64,000 nucleotides of DNA, from contig CAWJPL010000036.1 in assembly GCA_963844695.1 (NCBI GenBank), positions 90,662 to 154,661 of the forward strand. Reading direction: 5' to 3'. Below are positions 43,617-52,265 of the stretch, one piece after another. Source of the DNA: RYN-230 sp963844695. Lineage in GTDB: Bacteria > Actinomycetota > Actinomycetes > Streptosporangiales > Streptosporangiaceae. The position numbers and the translations under genes are program-made. The notes beneath the pieces were generated by a model. It made no database searches, was not told the DNA's origin, and was given only the letters and a program-made list of their open reading frames with translations. How positions within the stretch are numbered: position 1 is the first letter of the stretch; every line of letters begins with the position of its first letter.

Positions 43617-43747
43617 AGCCGCCGATCTAGCTCTCATCCCCCGGATCCACCGGCCGAACGAGACGGATAAATGCGATGCACCGAAAACGCCCCGATGCCG
43701 CACCTTGGCGCTGAGCGGTAACGTTCCCGGAACCATCCGCGCGTAGC

Positions 43748-45040
43748 GTGACGTCCATGGGTGAGGCGCGGCCAGTAGCCCCGGCAGGCACCGGTATCGG
43801 CGAAAGCCTGGCCGCCGTCGCAGGTGACGTGAGCGCGATGCGGTGGGTACGCAGGTCAGGATGGTTGCTGTGGGCTGCCACGCTTATCATCGCCGCGGTT
43901 GGCCTGGCGCTGCTGGTCTGGGATTGGCCAACCCCGGTGCCGAGAGGTTCGTTCGGCGTCCGTGGGTTCAGTGGCCTGTGGGCGGTGGGCTTTGGCGGTA
44001 TGGGCGCCCTGCTGACCCGCCGCCGACCCGGCCACCCGGTTGGCTGGATCTTCGCGGCCGCGGGGTTGGTGGCTGCGGTGGATTTTGCCACCTTCGAGTA
44101 CGCGCTGGCCGCCGTCGTGGGCCACCGCGGCTTGCCAGCCGGTGAGTACGTGGGCTGGGTGCAGCTGTGGATCTGGGTGCCGTTCATCGCGCTGATCACG
44201 GTCTACCTGTTCCTGCTGTTCCCGGACGGGCGGCCGCCCAGACCCAGCTGGAGGCGGGTCGGCTGGCTGGCCGGGGGGTTTGTGGTCATCGAGGTCACCG
44301 GGCTTGCTCTGACTCCCGGAACAGTGGCCAGCCTGCCAGTAGTGCGGAATCCGTTCGGGGTTTCCCCAGCCTGGGTGCCGTTGACTGCGATCGGTCCCGG
44401 GCTCATCGGGTTGCTCGGCTGTGTCGTCCTGGCAGCGTGGTCGCTATTTTCGCGCAGCCGACACGGGCCAGCCGTGGAGCGGCTGCAGATTAAGTGGCTG
44501 GCCTATTCGGGCTGCCTGGTGGCGCTGACGCTGGTGTCGTCGACGATCGTGTCGGAGATACTCCCGCTGAGCGCCGGGATTGCGGGTCGTGTCACTGAGG
44601 GCGGGCTGATGATCGCCGTTTTGACCATGCCGGTCGCGGTCGCGGTCGCCGTCCTCAAGTACCGGCTGTACGACATCGACCGCATCATCAGCCGCACCCT
44701 GGCCTACGCCATCGTCACCGGCCTGCTGGTCGGCCTGTATGCAGGCCTGGTGCTGCTGGCCACCGAGGTGTTCAGGTTCCACAGCACGGTTGCAGTGGCG
44801 GCCTCCACGCTGGCGGTAGCCGCGCTGTTTAACCCGCTGCGCCGCCGAGTGCAGCGGGCGGTGGACCGCCGGTTCAACCGAGTCCGGTATGACGCCGACC
44901 AGACCGTGATGGCGTTCGAGGCTCGGCTGAAGGACGCGGTCGACCTGGACTCGGTCGCCGACGACCTAGCCCAAGTGGCATCCCGCGCACTGGAACCAGC
45001 CCACGTGTCGGTGTGGATCCGGCCAGCCGAACGGCATTGA
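43748..45040 (+). CDS. Multi-pass membrane sensor-like protein lacking a kinase domain
   Basis: About 430 residues, ~8-9 membrane helices (WLLWAATLIIAAVGLALLVW; LWIWVPFIALITVYLFLLFP; LIGLLGCVVLAAWSLF). After KYRLYDIDRIISRTLAYAIV the protein ends in a soluble portion (NPLRRRVQRAVDRRFNRVRY-DADQTVMAFEARL) found in actinobacterial histidine kinases, but it stops before any HisKA/HATPase domain. It may signal through a partner or be a truncated kinase. GTG 43,748 or ATG 43,757 as start. Cargo between tRNA copy D and the intact tRNA. Confidence 0.78.
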   Translation: MTSMGEARPVAPAGTGIGESLAAVAGDVSAMRWVRRSGWLLWAATLIIAAVGLALLVWDWPTPVPRGSFGVRGFSGLWAVGFGGMGALLTRRRPGHPVGWIFAAAGLVAAVDFATFEYALAAVVGHRGLPAGEYVGWVQLWIWVPFIALITVYLFLLFPDGRPPRPSWRRVGWLAGGFVVIEVTGLALTPGTVASLPVVRNPFGVSPAWVPLTAIGPGLIGLLGCVVLAAWSLFSRSRHGPAVERLQIKWLAYSGCLVALTLVSSTIVSEILPLSAGIAGRVTEGGLMIAVLTMPVAVAVAVLKYRLYDIDRIISRTLAYAIVTGLLVGLYAGLVLLATEVFRFHSTVAVAASTLAVAALFNPLRRRVQRAVDRRFNRVRYDADQTVMAFEARLKDAVDLDSVADDLAQVASRALEPAHVSVWIRPAERH

Positions 45041-45090
45041 CGCGGTACCGGCGAGCTGGTCGGCGGCGGTGAGGACGAGGCTGCGCAACT

Positions 45091-45207
45091 CTCATGGATC
45101 GTATGGGCCATGACAGCGAGCGCGCGGCGATGATCTACCTGCACGGCAGCGACAAGCGCCAGCAGGCCATCGCGGACACGCTCAGCCAGCTGACCTGCAA
45201 GGGAAGC
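45091..45207 (+). pseudogene. Tyrosine integrase C-terminal stump 3
   Basis: LMDRMGHDSERAAMIYLHGS then DKRQQAIADTLSQL: the GH motif and catalytic Tyr of a third integrase, only ~38 codons, ending five bases before the intact tRNA-Arg. Similar to stump 1 rather than fragment 2. Confidence 0.85.
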
Positions 45208-45211
45208 TGGG

Positions 45212-45284
45212 CGCCCCGAGCGCGACTCGAACGCGCGACCTACTGCTTAGGAGGCAGTTGCTCTATCCGCTGAGCTATCGGGGC
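45212..45284 (-). tRNA. tRNA-Arg (anticodon CCT)
   Basis: Complete cloverleaf on the minus strand: acceptor GCCCCGA/TCGGGGC, D stem GCTC/GAGC, anticodon stem ACTGC/GCAGT with loop CTCCTAA (anticodon CCT, reads AGG), T stem GCGCG/CGCGC with TTCGAGT. Discriminator G. The target gene whose 3' half is duplicated at 37.6, 39.4, 41.1 and 42.9 kb. Confidence 0.97.
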
Positions 45285-45520
45285 CAGCCGGGCTGTCACA
45301 GCCAGCCAACGCGGCCAGCACAGCACAGGCGCGATCTAGCGTAACCGGTCGGCGGCCAGACCGGGCCAGCCCGGCATCCGACCCCGCACCACCCACCTGG
45401 CCTGCACAACGCCTGCCGGGCCAGCTGGCCCGGGATCGGCCCGGGAGGACCGTAGGGTGGGACGCAACCCCTGACAGTCGTGCCCGCGACCAGCGTGCAC
45501 GCGACCAAGGAGCCCACGCC

Positions 45521-45980
45521 GTGCAGGTACGAGACGTCATGACCCAGGCCACCATCACGGAGACCGCCTCCGACACGCTGCGCGCCGCCGCGACCCGGAT
45601 GTGGCGGCAGCAGACCGGGTCGCTGCTGATTTCCGAGCGCGGGCGCCTGGCCGGGATCATCACCGAGCGCGACCTGCTGCGGGCGGTCGCGCTCGGCGCC
45701 GACCTGGAGACCAGCACGGTGGACGAGGCGATGTTCGACGGAGGTCTTCACCGTGCCGCCGGACATGCCGCTGCACGAGGCGGCCCGGGAGATGGCGGCC
45801 CGCTGGATCAGGCACCTGCCGGTCGTCCAGGACGGCGAACTGCTCGGGGTGATCAGCATGCGCGACATCACCGGCATCTTCGCGGCGCTCAGCCCGGACG
45901 ACGTGACCGTGGAGCATGAGTTCGACCAGCTGGTCCGCGAGCGGCGCCTGGCGCGGATCGAGCATGGGGATCTCGACTGA
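45521..45980 (+). pseudogene. Tandem CBS-domain protein, one-base frameshift
   Basis: First CBS motif: VRDVMTQATITETASDTLRA to GIITERDLLRAVALGAD. Second motif in another frame: TVPPDMPLHEAAREMAARWI to GVISMRDITGIFAAL. At about 45,734 an extra T (ATGTTCG for ATGTCG) breaks the frame; removing it restores AMSTEVFTVPPDM. With one correction the protein is ~152 residues, comparable to the CBS protein at 19,652. No ligand known. Confidence 0.85.
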
Positions 45981-46080
45981 CGCCCCCGCCAGGCGTTATC
46001 GGCCTGGATTTACCGCCGCTTGAAGACAAAACCCGGTCAGATTACGCAGCGGCGCCGGGCCCGCAGACCCGGGAACCGGA

Positions 46081-46953
46081 TCAGGGCAGCTGGATGGGGA
46101 GCTTGATGCCGTCCAGCATGTGCGGGCAGGGGCAGTCCCGGTCGGCCGGCAAAGTGGCGATGACGTCGACGACGAGCTCGCGGAGCCGGGCGACGTTGCT
46201 CGCGAAGACCTTGAAGACCTCGTCCTGGGTGACGCCCTCGCCTTCTTCCACGCCGGCGTCGGTGTCGGTGACCAGCGCGACCGCCGTGTAGCAGAGGGCC
46301 AGCTCGCGGGCCAGCACAGCCTCGGGGTGGCCGGTCATCCCGACCAGGGACCAGCCCTGGGCCGCGTACCACTGGGACTCCGCCCGGGTCGAGAACCGTG
46401 GCCCCTCGATGACCACCAGCGTCCCGGAGTCGGCCAGATCCCAGTCGCCGGCGCGGGCGGCCGCGATGGCGTGCGCCCGGCCGACCGGGCAGTAGGGGTC
46501 AGCGAACGGGACGTGGACGGCGCCCCGCTCCTCGTAGAAGGTCTGGGTGCGGCCGCTGGTCCGGTCCACGAGCTGGTCGGGGATGGCCAGCCGGCCGGGG
46601 CCGTGCGCCGGGTTGAGCGAGCCCACCGCGGTCGGGGCCAGGATCTGCCGGACGCCCAGCGAGCGCAGCGCCCACAGGTTGGCCCGGTACGGGATCTTGT
46701 GCGGGGGGAACCGGTGATCACGGCCGTGCCGGGGCACGAACGCGACCTTCCGGCCGGCCACCTCGCCGGTCACGATGGGGTCGCTGGGCATGCCGTAGGG
46801 GGTGTCCACGCTGACCTCGTCGGCGGACTCCAGGAACTCATAGAAGCCGGATCCGCCGATCACGCCGATCTCGGCGCGGGCCAGGTTGGGCAGGCGCGCC
46901 CCGGCGCTGCCGACCTCAGAAGGATGACTCACGACGTCTGCGGGTTGGCTCAC
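46081..46953 (-). CDS. mtnP: S-methyl-5'-thioadenosine phosphorylase
   Basis: Purine phosphorylase fold: IGVIGGSGFYEFLE (phosphate loop), FVPRHGRDHRFPPHKIPYRA, then FSTRAESQWYAAQGWSLVGM with substrate contacts, ending GIKLPIQLP. It cleaves methylthioadenosine to adenine and methylthioribose-1-phosphate in methionine salvage; an S-methylthioinosine or purine nucleoside specificity cannot be excluded from sequence. About 290 residues from the GTG at 46,953; another GTG at 46,932 is possible. The frame extends upstream over the FmdB gene only as shadow. Confidence 0.9.
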   Translation of the reverse strand: MSQPADVVSHPSEVGSAGARLPNLARAEIGVIGGSGFYEFLESADEVSVDTPYGMPSDPIVTGEVAGRKVAFVPRHGRDHRFPPHKIPYRANLWALRSLGVRQILAPTAVGSLNPAHGPGRLAIPDQLVDRTSGRTQTFYEERGAVHVPFADPYCPVGRAHAIAAARAGDWDLADSGTLVVIEGPRFSTRAESQWYAAQGWSLVGMTGHPEAVLARELALCYTAVALVTDTDAGVEEGEGVTQDEVFKVFASNVARLRELVVDVIATLPADRDCPCPHMLDGIKLPIQLP

Positions 46954-46988
46954 GCGGCCAGAGTAGCCAGAAGAAGGTAGCCAGCGGC

Positions 46989-47444
46989 TCAGGACGAGGC
47001 GGCCGACGCCGAACTCTTGGTGCCCTTTTTGTCGCCGGACCCGGACGAGGACCCGGAGGACCCGGACGACCCGGAGGAGGACGAGCCGGAACTCGACGAG
47101 CCCGAGTCGGACGAGGAGGAGGACTTGGACGAGTCCGAGGAACCGGAGCCGGAAGAGCCCGAGGAGCCCGAGGAGCCGTCCGCGGACGACCCGGACTTCG
47201 AATCCGGCTTGGCGCCCGACGGCTCCTTGTCCTTGTCCTTCTTGCCCGGGCCGTCGCCGTTCGAGCCGTTGCGGCTGTCGGTGCGGTAGAAGCCGGATCC
47301 CTTGAACACGATGCCCACGGGCGAGAACACCTTGCGCAGCCGTCCCCCGCACGCGGTGCAGACGGTCAGCGGGTCGTCGGTGAACTTCTGCACGACCTCT
47401 ACCTGCTCGCCGCATTCAGTGCAGGTGTACTCGTAGGTCGGCAC
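46989..47444 (-). CDS. FmdB-type zinc-ribbon protein with long serine-rich tail
   Basis: The N-terminal ~65 residues are a zinc ribbon: PTYEYTCTECGEQVEVVQKF and CTACGGRLRKVFSPVGIVFK (two CxxC). The remaining ~85 residues are Ser/Gly/Asp/Lys low-complexity, an unusual extension for a ~60-110-residue family. The family was named for an FmdB regulator of amide metabolism, but most members have no established role. GTG at 47,444 after GGAGAG. Confidence 0.87.
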   Translation of the reverse strand: MPTYEYTCTECGEQVEVVQKFTDDPLTVCTACGGRLRKVFSPVGIVFKGSGFYRTDSRNGSNGDGPGKKDKDKEPSGAKPDSKSGSSADGSSGSSGSSGSGSSDSSKSSSSSDSGSSSSGSSSSGSSGSSGSSSGSGDKKGTKSSASAASS

Positions 47445-47517
47445 GATCTCTCCTTTTGTGGCCTGAGGGGCAGTCCTTAGCACTCCCCGTCCACGACTGC
47501 TAAATGGTAGCTCATCC

Positions 47518-48147
47518 TCAGGTCAACCTGGTGACCCCGGCAGCGGGCCTCGCGATCATGCGAACCCGCTGGTCATGGGGTCCCGCCGGGACATTAGGGA
47601 CGAGCTCGGTGTCATAGAGCAACGCCACGGTCGGCACTTGTGTTCCGACCCTGGCCAGGGCCCGGTCGTAGCTGCCGCCACCCCGGCCGAGGCGCAGGCC
47701 GGAGGGGTCCACCGCGAGGGCGGGCACCAGCACCAGGTCCGCGCTGGCGATGGCGCCGGTCCCGCGCGGCGGCTCGGCCGGCTCACGAAGCGACCGCGGC
47801 CCGGGCCGCAGCGAGTCCGGGCCTTCGTAGGAGGCCCAGTCCAGGTCGCCGTCCGGGAGCAGGATGGGCAGCACCACGTAGCTGCCCCGCTTCCACAGCG
47901 CGAACAGCAGCCCATGGGTCTCCGGCTCGCTGCCGACCGAGTAGTACGCGGCCACCGTGCCGGCCATCTGGGTCTCGGGCAGGGACAGCACAGCGTCCCG
48001 GATGGCCCGGCCCGCCCCGGCCCGCTCGGCCGCGCTGAGCTGGCGCCGCGCGGTCAGCAGCCGGTCCCGCAGCGCGGCCTTGTCTTGGCTAACACGGTCC
48101 CGGTTAACCCCGTCAGGCCCGGGAAGAGGAGGCTCAGGCGCGTTCAC
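47518..48147 (-). CDS. 5-formyltetrahydrofolate cyclo-ligase
   Basis: 209 residues. ATP-dependent conversion of 5-formyl-THF to 5,10-methenyl-THF. Motifs: KAALRDRLLTARRQLSAAER (N-terminal ATP/phosphate Arg/Lys), LVLVPALAVDPSGLRLGRGG and GGSYDRALARVG, the conserved glycine-rich substrate loop. It lies beside galU divergently, a common actinobacterial arrangement. Confidence 0.92.
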   Translation of the reverse strand: MNAPEPPLPGPDGVNRDRVSQDKAALRDRLLTARRQLSAAERAGAGRAIRDAVLSLPETQMAGTVAAYYSVGSEPETHGLLFALWKRGSYVVLPILLPDGDLDWASYEGPDSLRPGPRSLREPAEPPRGTGAIASADLVLVPALAVDPSGLRLGRGGGSYDRALARVGTQVPTVALLYDTELVPNVPAGPHDQRVRMIARPAAGVTRLT

Positions 48148-48237
48148 GCTGCGAGGTTACTGTGACATTGCTGATAGTCGCCCGCGCAGGCGCGGGCCTG
48201 AATCGTTCCGGACGCCGAGCCGGGCTAGGGTACGAAG

Positions 48238-49146
48238 ATGTCTGACAGCGTCCCGACGAAGGTCACCAAGGCGGTCGTCCCCGCCGCCGGCCTCGGAACC
48301 CGATTCCTGCCCGCCACCAAGGCGACCCCCAAGGAAATGCTGCCCGTGGTGGACAAGCCCGCCATCCAGTACGTGGTGGAAGAGGCGGCCGCCGCCGGGC
48401 TCGACGACGTCCTGATGATCACGGGGCGCAGCAAGCGGTCTATCGAGGACCACTTCGACCGCAACTACGAGCTCGAGGAAGCCCTCATCGCCAAGGGCGA
48501 CGAGGAGGGCCTGGCCCTCATCCGCGACTCCGCGGACATCGCCACCGTGCACTACGTGCGCCAGGGCGACCCTAAGGGCCTCGGCCACGCCGTTCTCTGC
48601 GCGGCCAAGCACGTCGGCCACGAACCGTTCGCGGTGCTCCTCGGCGACGACTTCATCCACCCCGATGACGGGCTGCTGCAGCGGATGCTGGAAGTCCGCG
48701 AGTCCCGCGGCGGGAGCGTCGTCGCCCTGATGGAGGTCGAGCGGGACCAGGTGTCCAGCTACGGCACGGCCGCCATCGAGCCGACCGACGAGGACGACGT
48801 GGTCCAGATCACCGACCTGGTCGAGAAACCGGCCCCGGAAGACGCGCCCAGCAACTGGATCATCATCGGCCGCTACGTCTGCGACCCGGCCGTGTTCGAG
48901 GTCCTGGAGCGCACCCCGCCGGGGCGCGGCGGCGAGATCCAGCTCACCGACGCGCTCAAGACTCTGGCCGGGATGGACCCGGCCGACGGCGGGGGCGTGT
49001 CCGGCGTGCTGTTCCGCGGCCGCCGCTACGACACCGGCAACAAGGTGGACTACCTGCGCACCCTGATCCAGTTCGCGGTCGAGCGGCCCGACGTGGCCGG
49101 GGAGTTCGTGCCCTGGCTCCGCAAGTTCCTCGACAACCTGCAATGA
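48238..49146 (+). CDS. galU: UTP--glucose-1-phosphate uridylyltransferase
   Basis: 302 residues. Nucleotidyltransferase signature AVVPAAGLGTRFLPATKATP and KEMLPVVDKPAIQYVVEEA; also FAVLLGDDFIHP (metal Asp), ITDLVEKPAPEDAPSNW and RGRRYDTGNKVDYLRT. Makes UDP-glucose for cell-envelope and trehalose synthesis. The stop overlaps by four bases the ATG that begins the glp reading frame (ATGA), indicating one operon galU-glp-moaC-moaB. Confidence 0.94.
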   Translation: MSDSVPTKVTKAVVPAAGLGTRFLPATKATPKEMLPVVDKPAIQYVVEEAAAAGLDDVLMITGRSKRSIEDHFDRNYELEEALIAKGDEEGLALIRDSADIATVHYVRQGDPKGLGHAVLCAAKHVGHEPFAVLLGDDFIHPDDGLLQRMLEVRESRGGSVVALMEVERDQVSSYGTAAIEPTDEDDVVQITDLVEKPAPEDAPSNWIIIGRYVCDPAVFEVLERTPPGRGGEIQLTDALKTLAGMDPADGGGVSGVLFRGRRYDTGNKVDYLRTLIQFAVERPDVAGEFVPWLRKFLDNLQ

Positions 49147-49236
49147 CCCATCAGCACGGGGGCCCGGGGCCGCACGCGGCACCCTGGGTCGCACGCGGAC
49201 CCGCCGCTGGTCCCCGTCGAGGAGCACCTGGCCGAC

Positions 49237-50412
49237 GTGCTGGCGGCCATCCGCCCGGCCGACCCGGTCTGGGTGCCGCTGGTGCACGCGGACGGCAGCG
49301 TGCTGGCCGAGCACGTCACGTCCACGACACCGCTGCCCTCGTTCGACAACTCCGCCATGGACGGCTACGCGGTCCGGGCCGCCGACCTGGCCGGGGCCAG
49401 CGCCGACACCCCGGTCACGCTGCCGGTCCGCGGCGAGATCGCCGCGGGCGACACCGGCGACTACCGGGTCGAGCCGGGCAGCAGCCTGCAGATCATGACC
49501 GGCGCCCGGCTGCCCGAGGGCGCCGACGCCGTGGTCCCGGTGGAGTGGACCGACGGCGGCACCGCGCAAGCCGTCTTCCGCCAGGCCCCCGAGCCGGGCA
49601 ACGCCGTCCGCCACCGCGGCGACGACGTGGCCGACGGCGCCGTCCTGCTGCCCCAGGGCACCCTGGTCGGCCCGGTGCAGATAGCCCTGCTGGCCGCGTC
49701 GGGCCACGGCGAGGTGCTGGCCCGCACGCCGCCCCGGGTCGCGATCATCTCGACCGGCAACGAACTGGTCGAGCCCGGCACTCCCCTGATCCCCGGGCAG
49801 ATCTGGGAGTCGAACAGCTTCATGCTGGCCGCGGCGGCCCGGCGGGCTGGCGCGACCGTCCGGCGGCATCGCCTGCGCGACGACCCGGAGGTCGTGCTCA
49901 GCACCCTCGAGGGCCTGGTCAGCGATGCCGACCTGCTGATCACCAGCGGCGGGGTGAGCATGGGCGGCGAGCACGACGTGGTCAAGGCGGCCCTGTCCAA
50001 GCTGGGCACGATCACGTTCCGCAAGGTCGCCATGCAGCCCGGGATGCCGCAGGGGTTCGGCGTGCTCGGCCCGGACGCCACCCCGATCTTCACCCTGCCC
50101 GGCAACCCGGTCAGCGCGTACGTGTCGTTCATCCTGTTCGTGCAGCCCGCGCTGGACGCCCTGAAAAATCTTTCTCCGCAACGACAACCGCTGGCCGACG
50201 CGGCCCTCACCATGAGTGTGCGGTCCCCCGGGGGCCGGCGGTCGTATCTGCGGGGCATTCTCGACCCGGCCCGGGAGACCGTGGTGCCGCTCACCGGCCA
50301 GTCGTCCCACCAGCTTGGCGCGCTGGCCCAGGCCAACGCGCTGATCATCGTGCCGGAGGACGTCACCCGGCTGGAGGCCGGCGACGGTGTCAACGTAATG
50401 TGCCTGCCATGA
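49237..50412 (+). CDS. glp: Gephyrin-like molybdotransferase Glp (MoeA family), N-terminus probably frameshifted
   Basis: MoeA-family domain set: FDNSAMDGYAVRAADL, LQIMTGARLPEGADAVVPVE, VAIISTGNELVEPG, LITSGGVSMGGEHDVVKAAL and FTLPGNPVSAYVSFILF. MoeA inserts molybdenum into molybdopterin; corynebacterial Glp also links to FtsZ and a membrane receptor GlpR, found downstream here. The open frame begins at the GTG at 49,237, but homologues start earlier: the ATG at 49,143 overlaps the galU stop, and VPVEEHLADVL upstream of 49,237 is in the right frame only after a one-base shift near 49,180-49,200. Confidence 0.9.
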   Translation: MLAAIRPADPVWVPLVHADGSVLAEHVTSTTPLPSFDNSAMDGYAVRAADLAGASADTPVTLPVRGEIAAGDTGDYRVEPGSSLQIMTGARLPEGADAVVPVEWTDGGTAQAVFRQAPEPGNAVRHRGDDVADGAVLLPQGTLVGPVQIALLAASGHGEVLARTPPRVAIISTGNELVEPGTPLIPGQIWESNSFMLAAAARRAGATVRRHRLRDDPEVVLSTLEGLVSDADLLITSGGVSMGGEHDVVKAALSKLGTITFRKVAMQPGMPQGFGVLGPDATPIFTLPGNPVSAYVSFILFVQPALDALKNLSPQRQPLADAALTMSVRSPGGRRSYLRGILDPARETVVPLTGQSSHQLGALAQANALIIVPEDVTRLEAGDGVNVMCLP

Positions 50413-50936
50413 GCGGTGCCAGCGCCGGGGATGGCCAGTTCGAGGATCGGCTAGCTGCGGCGGACACGCCGCGGCTCTCGCATCTCGACCAGGCCGGGCA
50501 CGCCCGGATGGTCGACGTGTCCGGCAAGGACGTGACCGCCCGGCACGCTCGCGCGTCCGGGCGCGTGCTGCTGTCCGATGAAGCGGTACGGGCGCTTCGG
50601 GCCGGTGAGGTTCCGAAGGGCGATGCGATTGCCGTGGCCCGGATCGCCGGAATCCAGGGCGCGAAGAAGACCCCGGACCTGATCCCGCTGTGTCACCCCA
50701 TCGGGCTGCACGCCGTCTCGGTCGAGCTCGAGGTGCAGGACGACGGGGTGGCGATCACGGCGACCGCGCGGACCGCGGACCGGACGGGCGTCGAGATGGA
50801 GGCGCTCACGTCGGTGACCGTGGCCGCGCTGGCGCTGATCGACATGATCAAGGCGGTGGACCCGGCGGCGGTGATCACCGACGTGCGGGTGGACGAGAAG
50901 ACCGGCGGCAAGACCGGGATATGGAGACGGCCATGA
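50409..50936 (+). CDS. moaC: Cyclic pyranopterin monophosphate synthase
   Basis: 175 residues. Second step of molybdopterin synthesis. Conserved GHARMVDVSGKDVTARHARA, GAKKTPDLIPLCHPIGL and ALALIDMIKAVDPA with the catalytic Lys/Asp, ending VRVDEKTGGKTG. The ATG overlaps the glp stop (ATGA) and the stop overlaps the next ATG, so translation is coupled on both sides. The N-terminal 20 residues are a short non-conserved extension. Confidence 0.94.
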   Translation: MSGASAGDGQFEDRLAAADTPRLSHLDQAGHARMVDVSGKDVTARHARASGRVLLSDEAVRALRAGEVPKGDAIAVARIAGIQGAKKTPDLIPLCHPIGLHAVSVELEVQDDGVAITATARTADRTGVEMEALTSVTVAALALIDMIKAVDPAAVITDVRVDEKTGGKTGIWRRP

Positions 50937-51466
50937 GCGACGCGTGGAGTACCGCGACGGACGGTGGGATGACCCGCGGCTCGGTGGTCCGGGCGCTGGC
51001 CGTCACGATCTCGAACCGGGCGTCGGCCGGGGTATACGAAGACCGGTCCGGGCCAGTGCTGGCCGACCTGCTGGCCGAGGCCGGGTGCGCCGTCGACAGC
51101 CTGGTGGTCAGGGACGGCGACCCGGTCGAGCAGGCCCTGCTGGACGGGGTCGCCTCGGGGTACCGGGTGATCGTGACCACGGGCGGGACGGGGTTGACGC
51201 CGAGTGACCGCACCCCGGAAATGACCCGCAAGGTCATAGACCGGGAGGTTCCCGGCATCGCGGAATCGATCCGGGCGGCCGGCGTGGCCGCCGGGATTCC
51301 GTCAGCCATGCTGTCCCGCGGTCTGGCGGGCCTGGCGGGCGACGTCCTCATCGTCAACCTGCCCGGGTCCACCGGCGGCGTGAAAGATGGCATGCAGGTG
51401 CTCACCCCCGTCCTCGCCCATGCCGTTGACCAGGCCCGAGGCGGAGATCACCCGCGTGCGGAGTGA
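50933..51466 (+). CDS. moaB: MogA/MoaB-family molybdenum cofactor protein
   Basis: 177 residues. Adenylylates molybdopterin in the family's Mog members. Motifs: ALAVTISNRASAGVYEDRSG, VIVTTGGTGLTPSDRTPEMT and VLIVNLPGSTGGVKDGMQVL. Starts at ATG 50,933, four-base overlap with moaC. MogA and MoaB cannot be told apart safely from sequence alone. Confidence 0.92.
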   Translation: MSDAWSTATDGGMTRGSVVRALAVTISNRASAGVYEDRSGPVLADLLAEAGCAVDSLVVRDGDPVEQALLDGVASGYRVIVTTGGTGLTPSDRTPEMTRKVIDREVPGIAESIRAAGVAAGIPSAMLSRGLAGLAGDVLIVNLPGSTGGVKDGMQVLTPVLAHAVDQARGGDHPRAE

Positions 51467-51587
51467 GTGACCCGGGGGTCCGCAGGGCATCACCGGGCAT
51501 AACCGCCGGGAGCGGGAAGTTGGGACATTACGTCACAACGGTGTTTTCATCGGGTGTCCGCGTAGCGTTCCGATCGCTAACGGGGGA

Positions 51588-52250
51588 ATGATGGGCCACG
51601 TGGGACGAATGCGCGGCTGGCCAGTCACGATCGTGGAACCGGCATTGCTGGACGCCCCGATCGGGCTGCGGCCCGTGCGGGCCCGGGACGCGACGACGTG
51701 GCGTGACGCCCGGGTGCGGAACGCCGACTGGCTGCGCCCCTGGGAACCCACCAACCCCGAGACCCCCCTGTACCGCTCCACCATCAGCCCGTATCTGTCC
51801 ATGGCCCGCACCATGCGCCGGGAGGCCCGCCAGGGTCTGGCCCTGCCCTGGGTGATCACCTATGGCGGCGAGTTCGCCGGGCAGCTCACCGTGGGCAGCA
51901 TCGTCTGGGGGTCGGCGCGGTCAGCGCAGGTCGGGTACTGGATCGACGAGGCGTACGCGGGCCGGAACGTCACTCCGACGGCGCTGGCGATGGCGCTGGA
52001 CCATTGTTTCTTCGTGGTCGGGCTGCATCGGGTCGAGGCGAGCATCCGGCCGGAGAACCAGGCTTCGCGGCGGGTGGTGGAGAAGCTCGGCTTCCGCGAG
52101 GAAGGGCTGCGGCGCCGCTACCTGCACATCGACGGGTCGTGGCGCGATCACCTGTGCTACGCGCTGACCGTGGAGGACGTGTCCGGGGGACTGCTGCCCC
52201 GCTGGCGCAACGAGTTGTCGGCCCGGCGGGGCCGGAACCACGTGACCTGA
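51588..52250 (+). CDS. GNAT-family N-acetyltransferase (RimJ-like)
   Basis: 220 residues. IGLRPVRARDATTWRDARVR at the start, QVGYWIDEAYAGRNVTPTAL as the acetyl-CoA loop and RPENQASRRVVEKLGFREEG as the last helix/strand, diagnostic for RimJ/RimL ribosomal-protein-type acetyltransferases. It lies between moaB and glpR as in other actinobacteria. ATG at 51,588 (or 51,591) after GGGGGA. Confidence 0.9.
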   Translation: MMGHVGRMRGWPVTIVEPALLDAPIGLRPVRARDATTWRDARVRNADWLRPWEPTNPETPLYRSTISPYLSMARTMRREARQGLALPWVITYGGEFAGQLTVGSIVWGSARSAQVGYWIDEAYAGRNVTPTALAMALDHCFFVVGLHRVEASIRPENQASRRVVEKLGFREEGLRRRYLHIDGSWRDHLCYALTVEDVSGGLLPRWRNELSARRGRNHVT

Positions 52251-52265
52251 CGGCTGGCCGTGGCG

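Noticed and set aside
47017..47289. Very acidic 90-residue plus-strand open frame
   Set aside because: Exact antisense of the serine-rich FmdB tail (Ser codons read as Glu/Asp).
48157..50310. 717-residue minus-strand open frame opposite galU and glp
   Set aside because: Shadow of two well-identified genes; composition (Gly, Val, His, Asp, Arg) typical of antisense reading in GC-rich DNA.
49143..50936. 597-residue open frame covering glp and moaC
   Set aside because: Only the first few codons and the moaC part are real; the middle is an alternative frame of glp that happens to lack stops.
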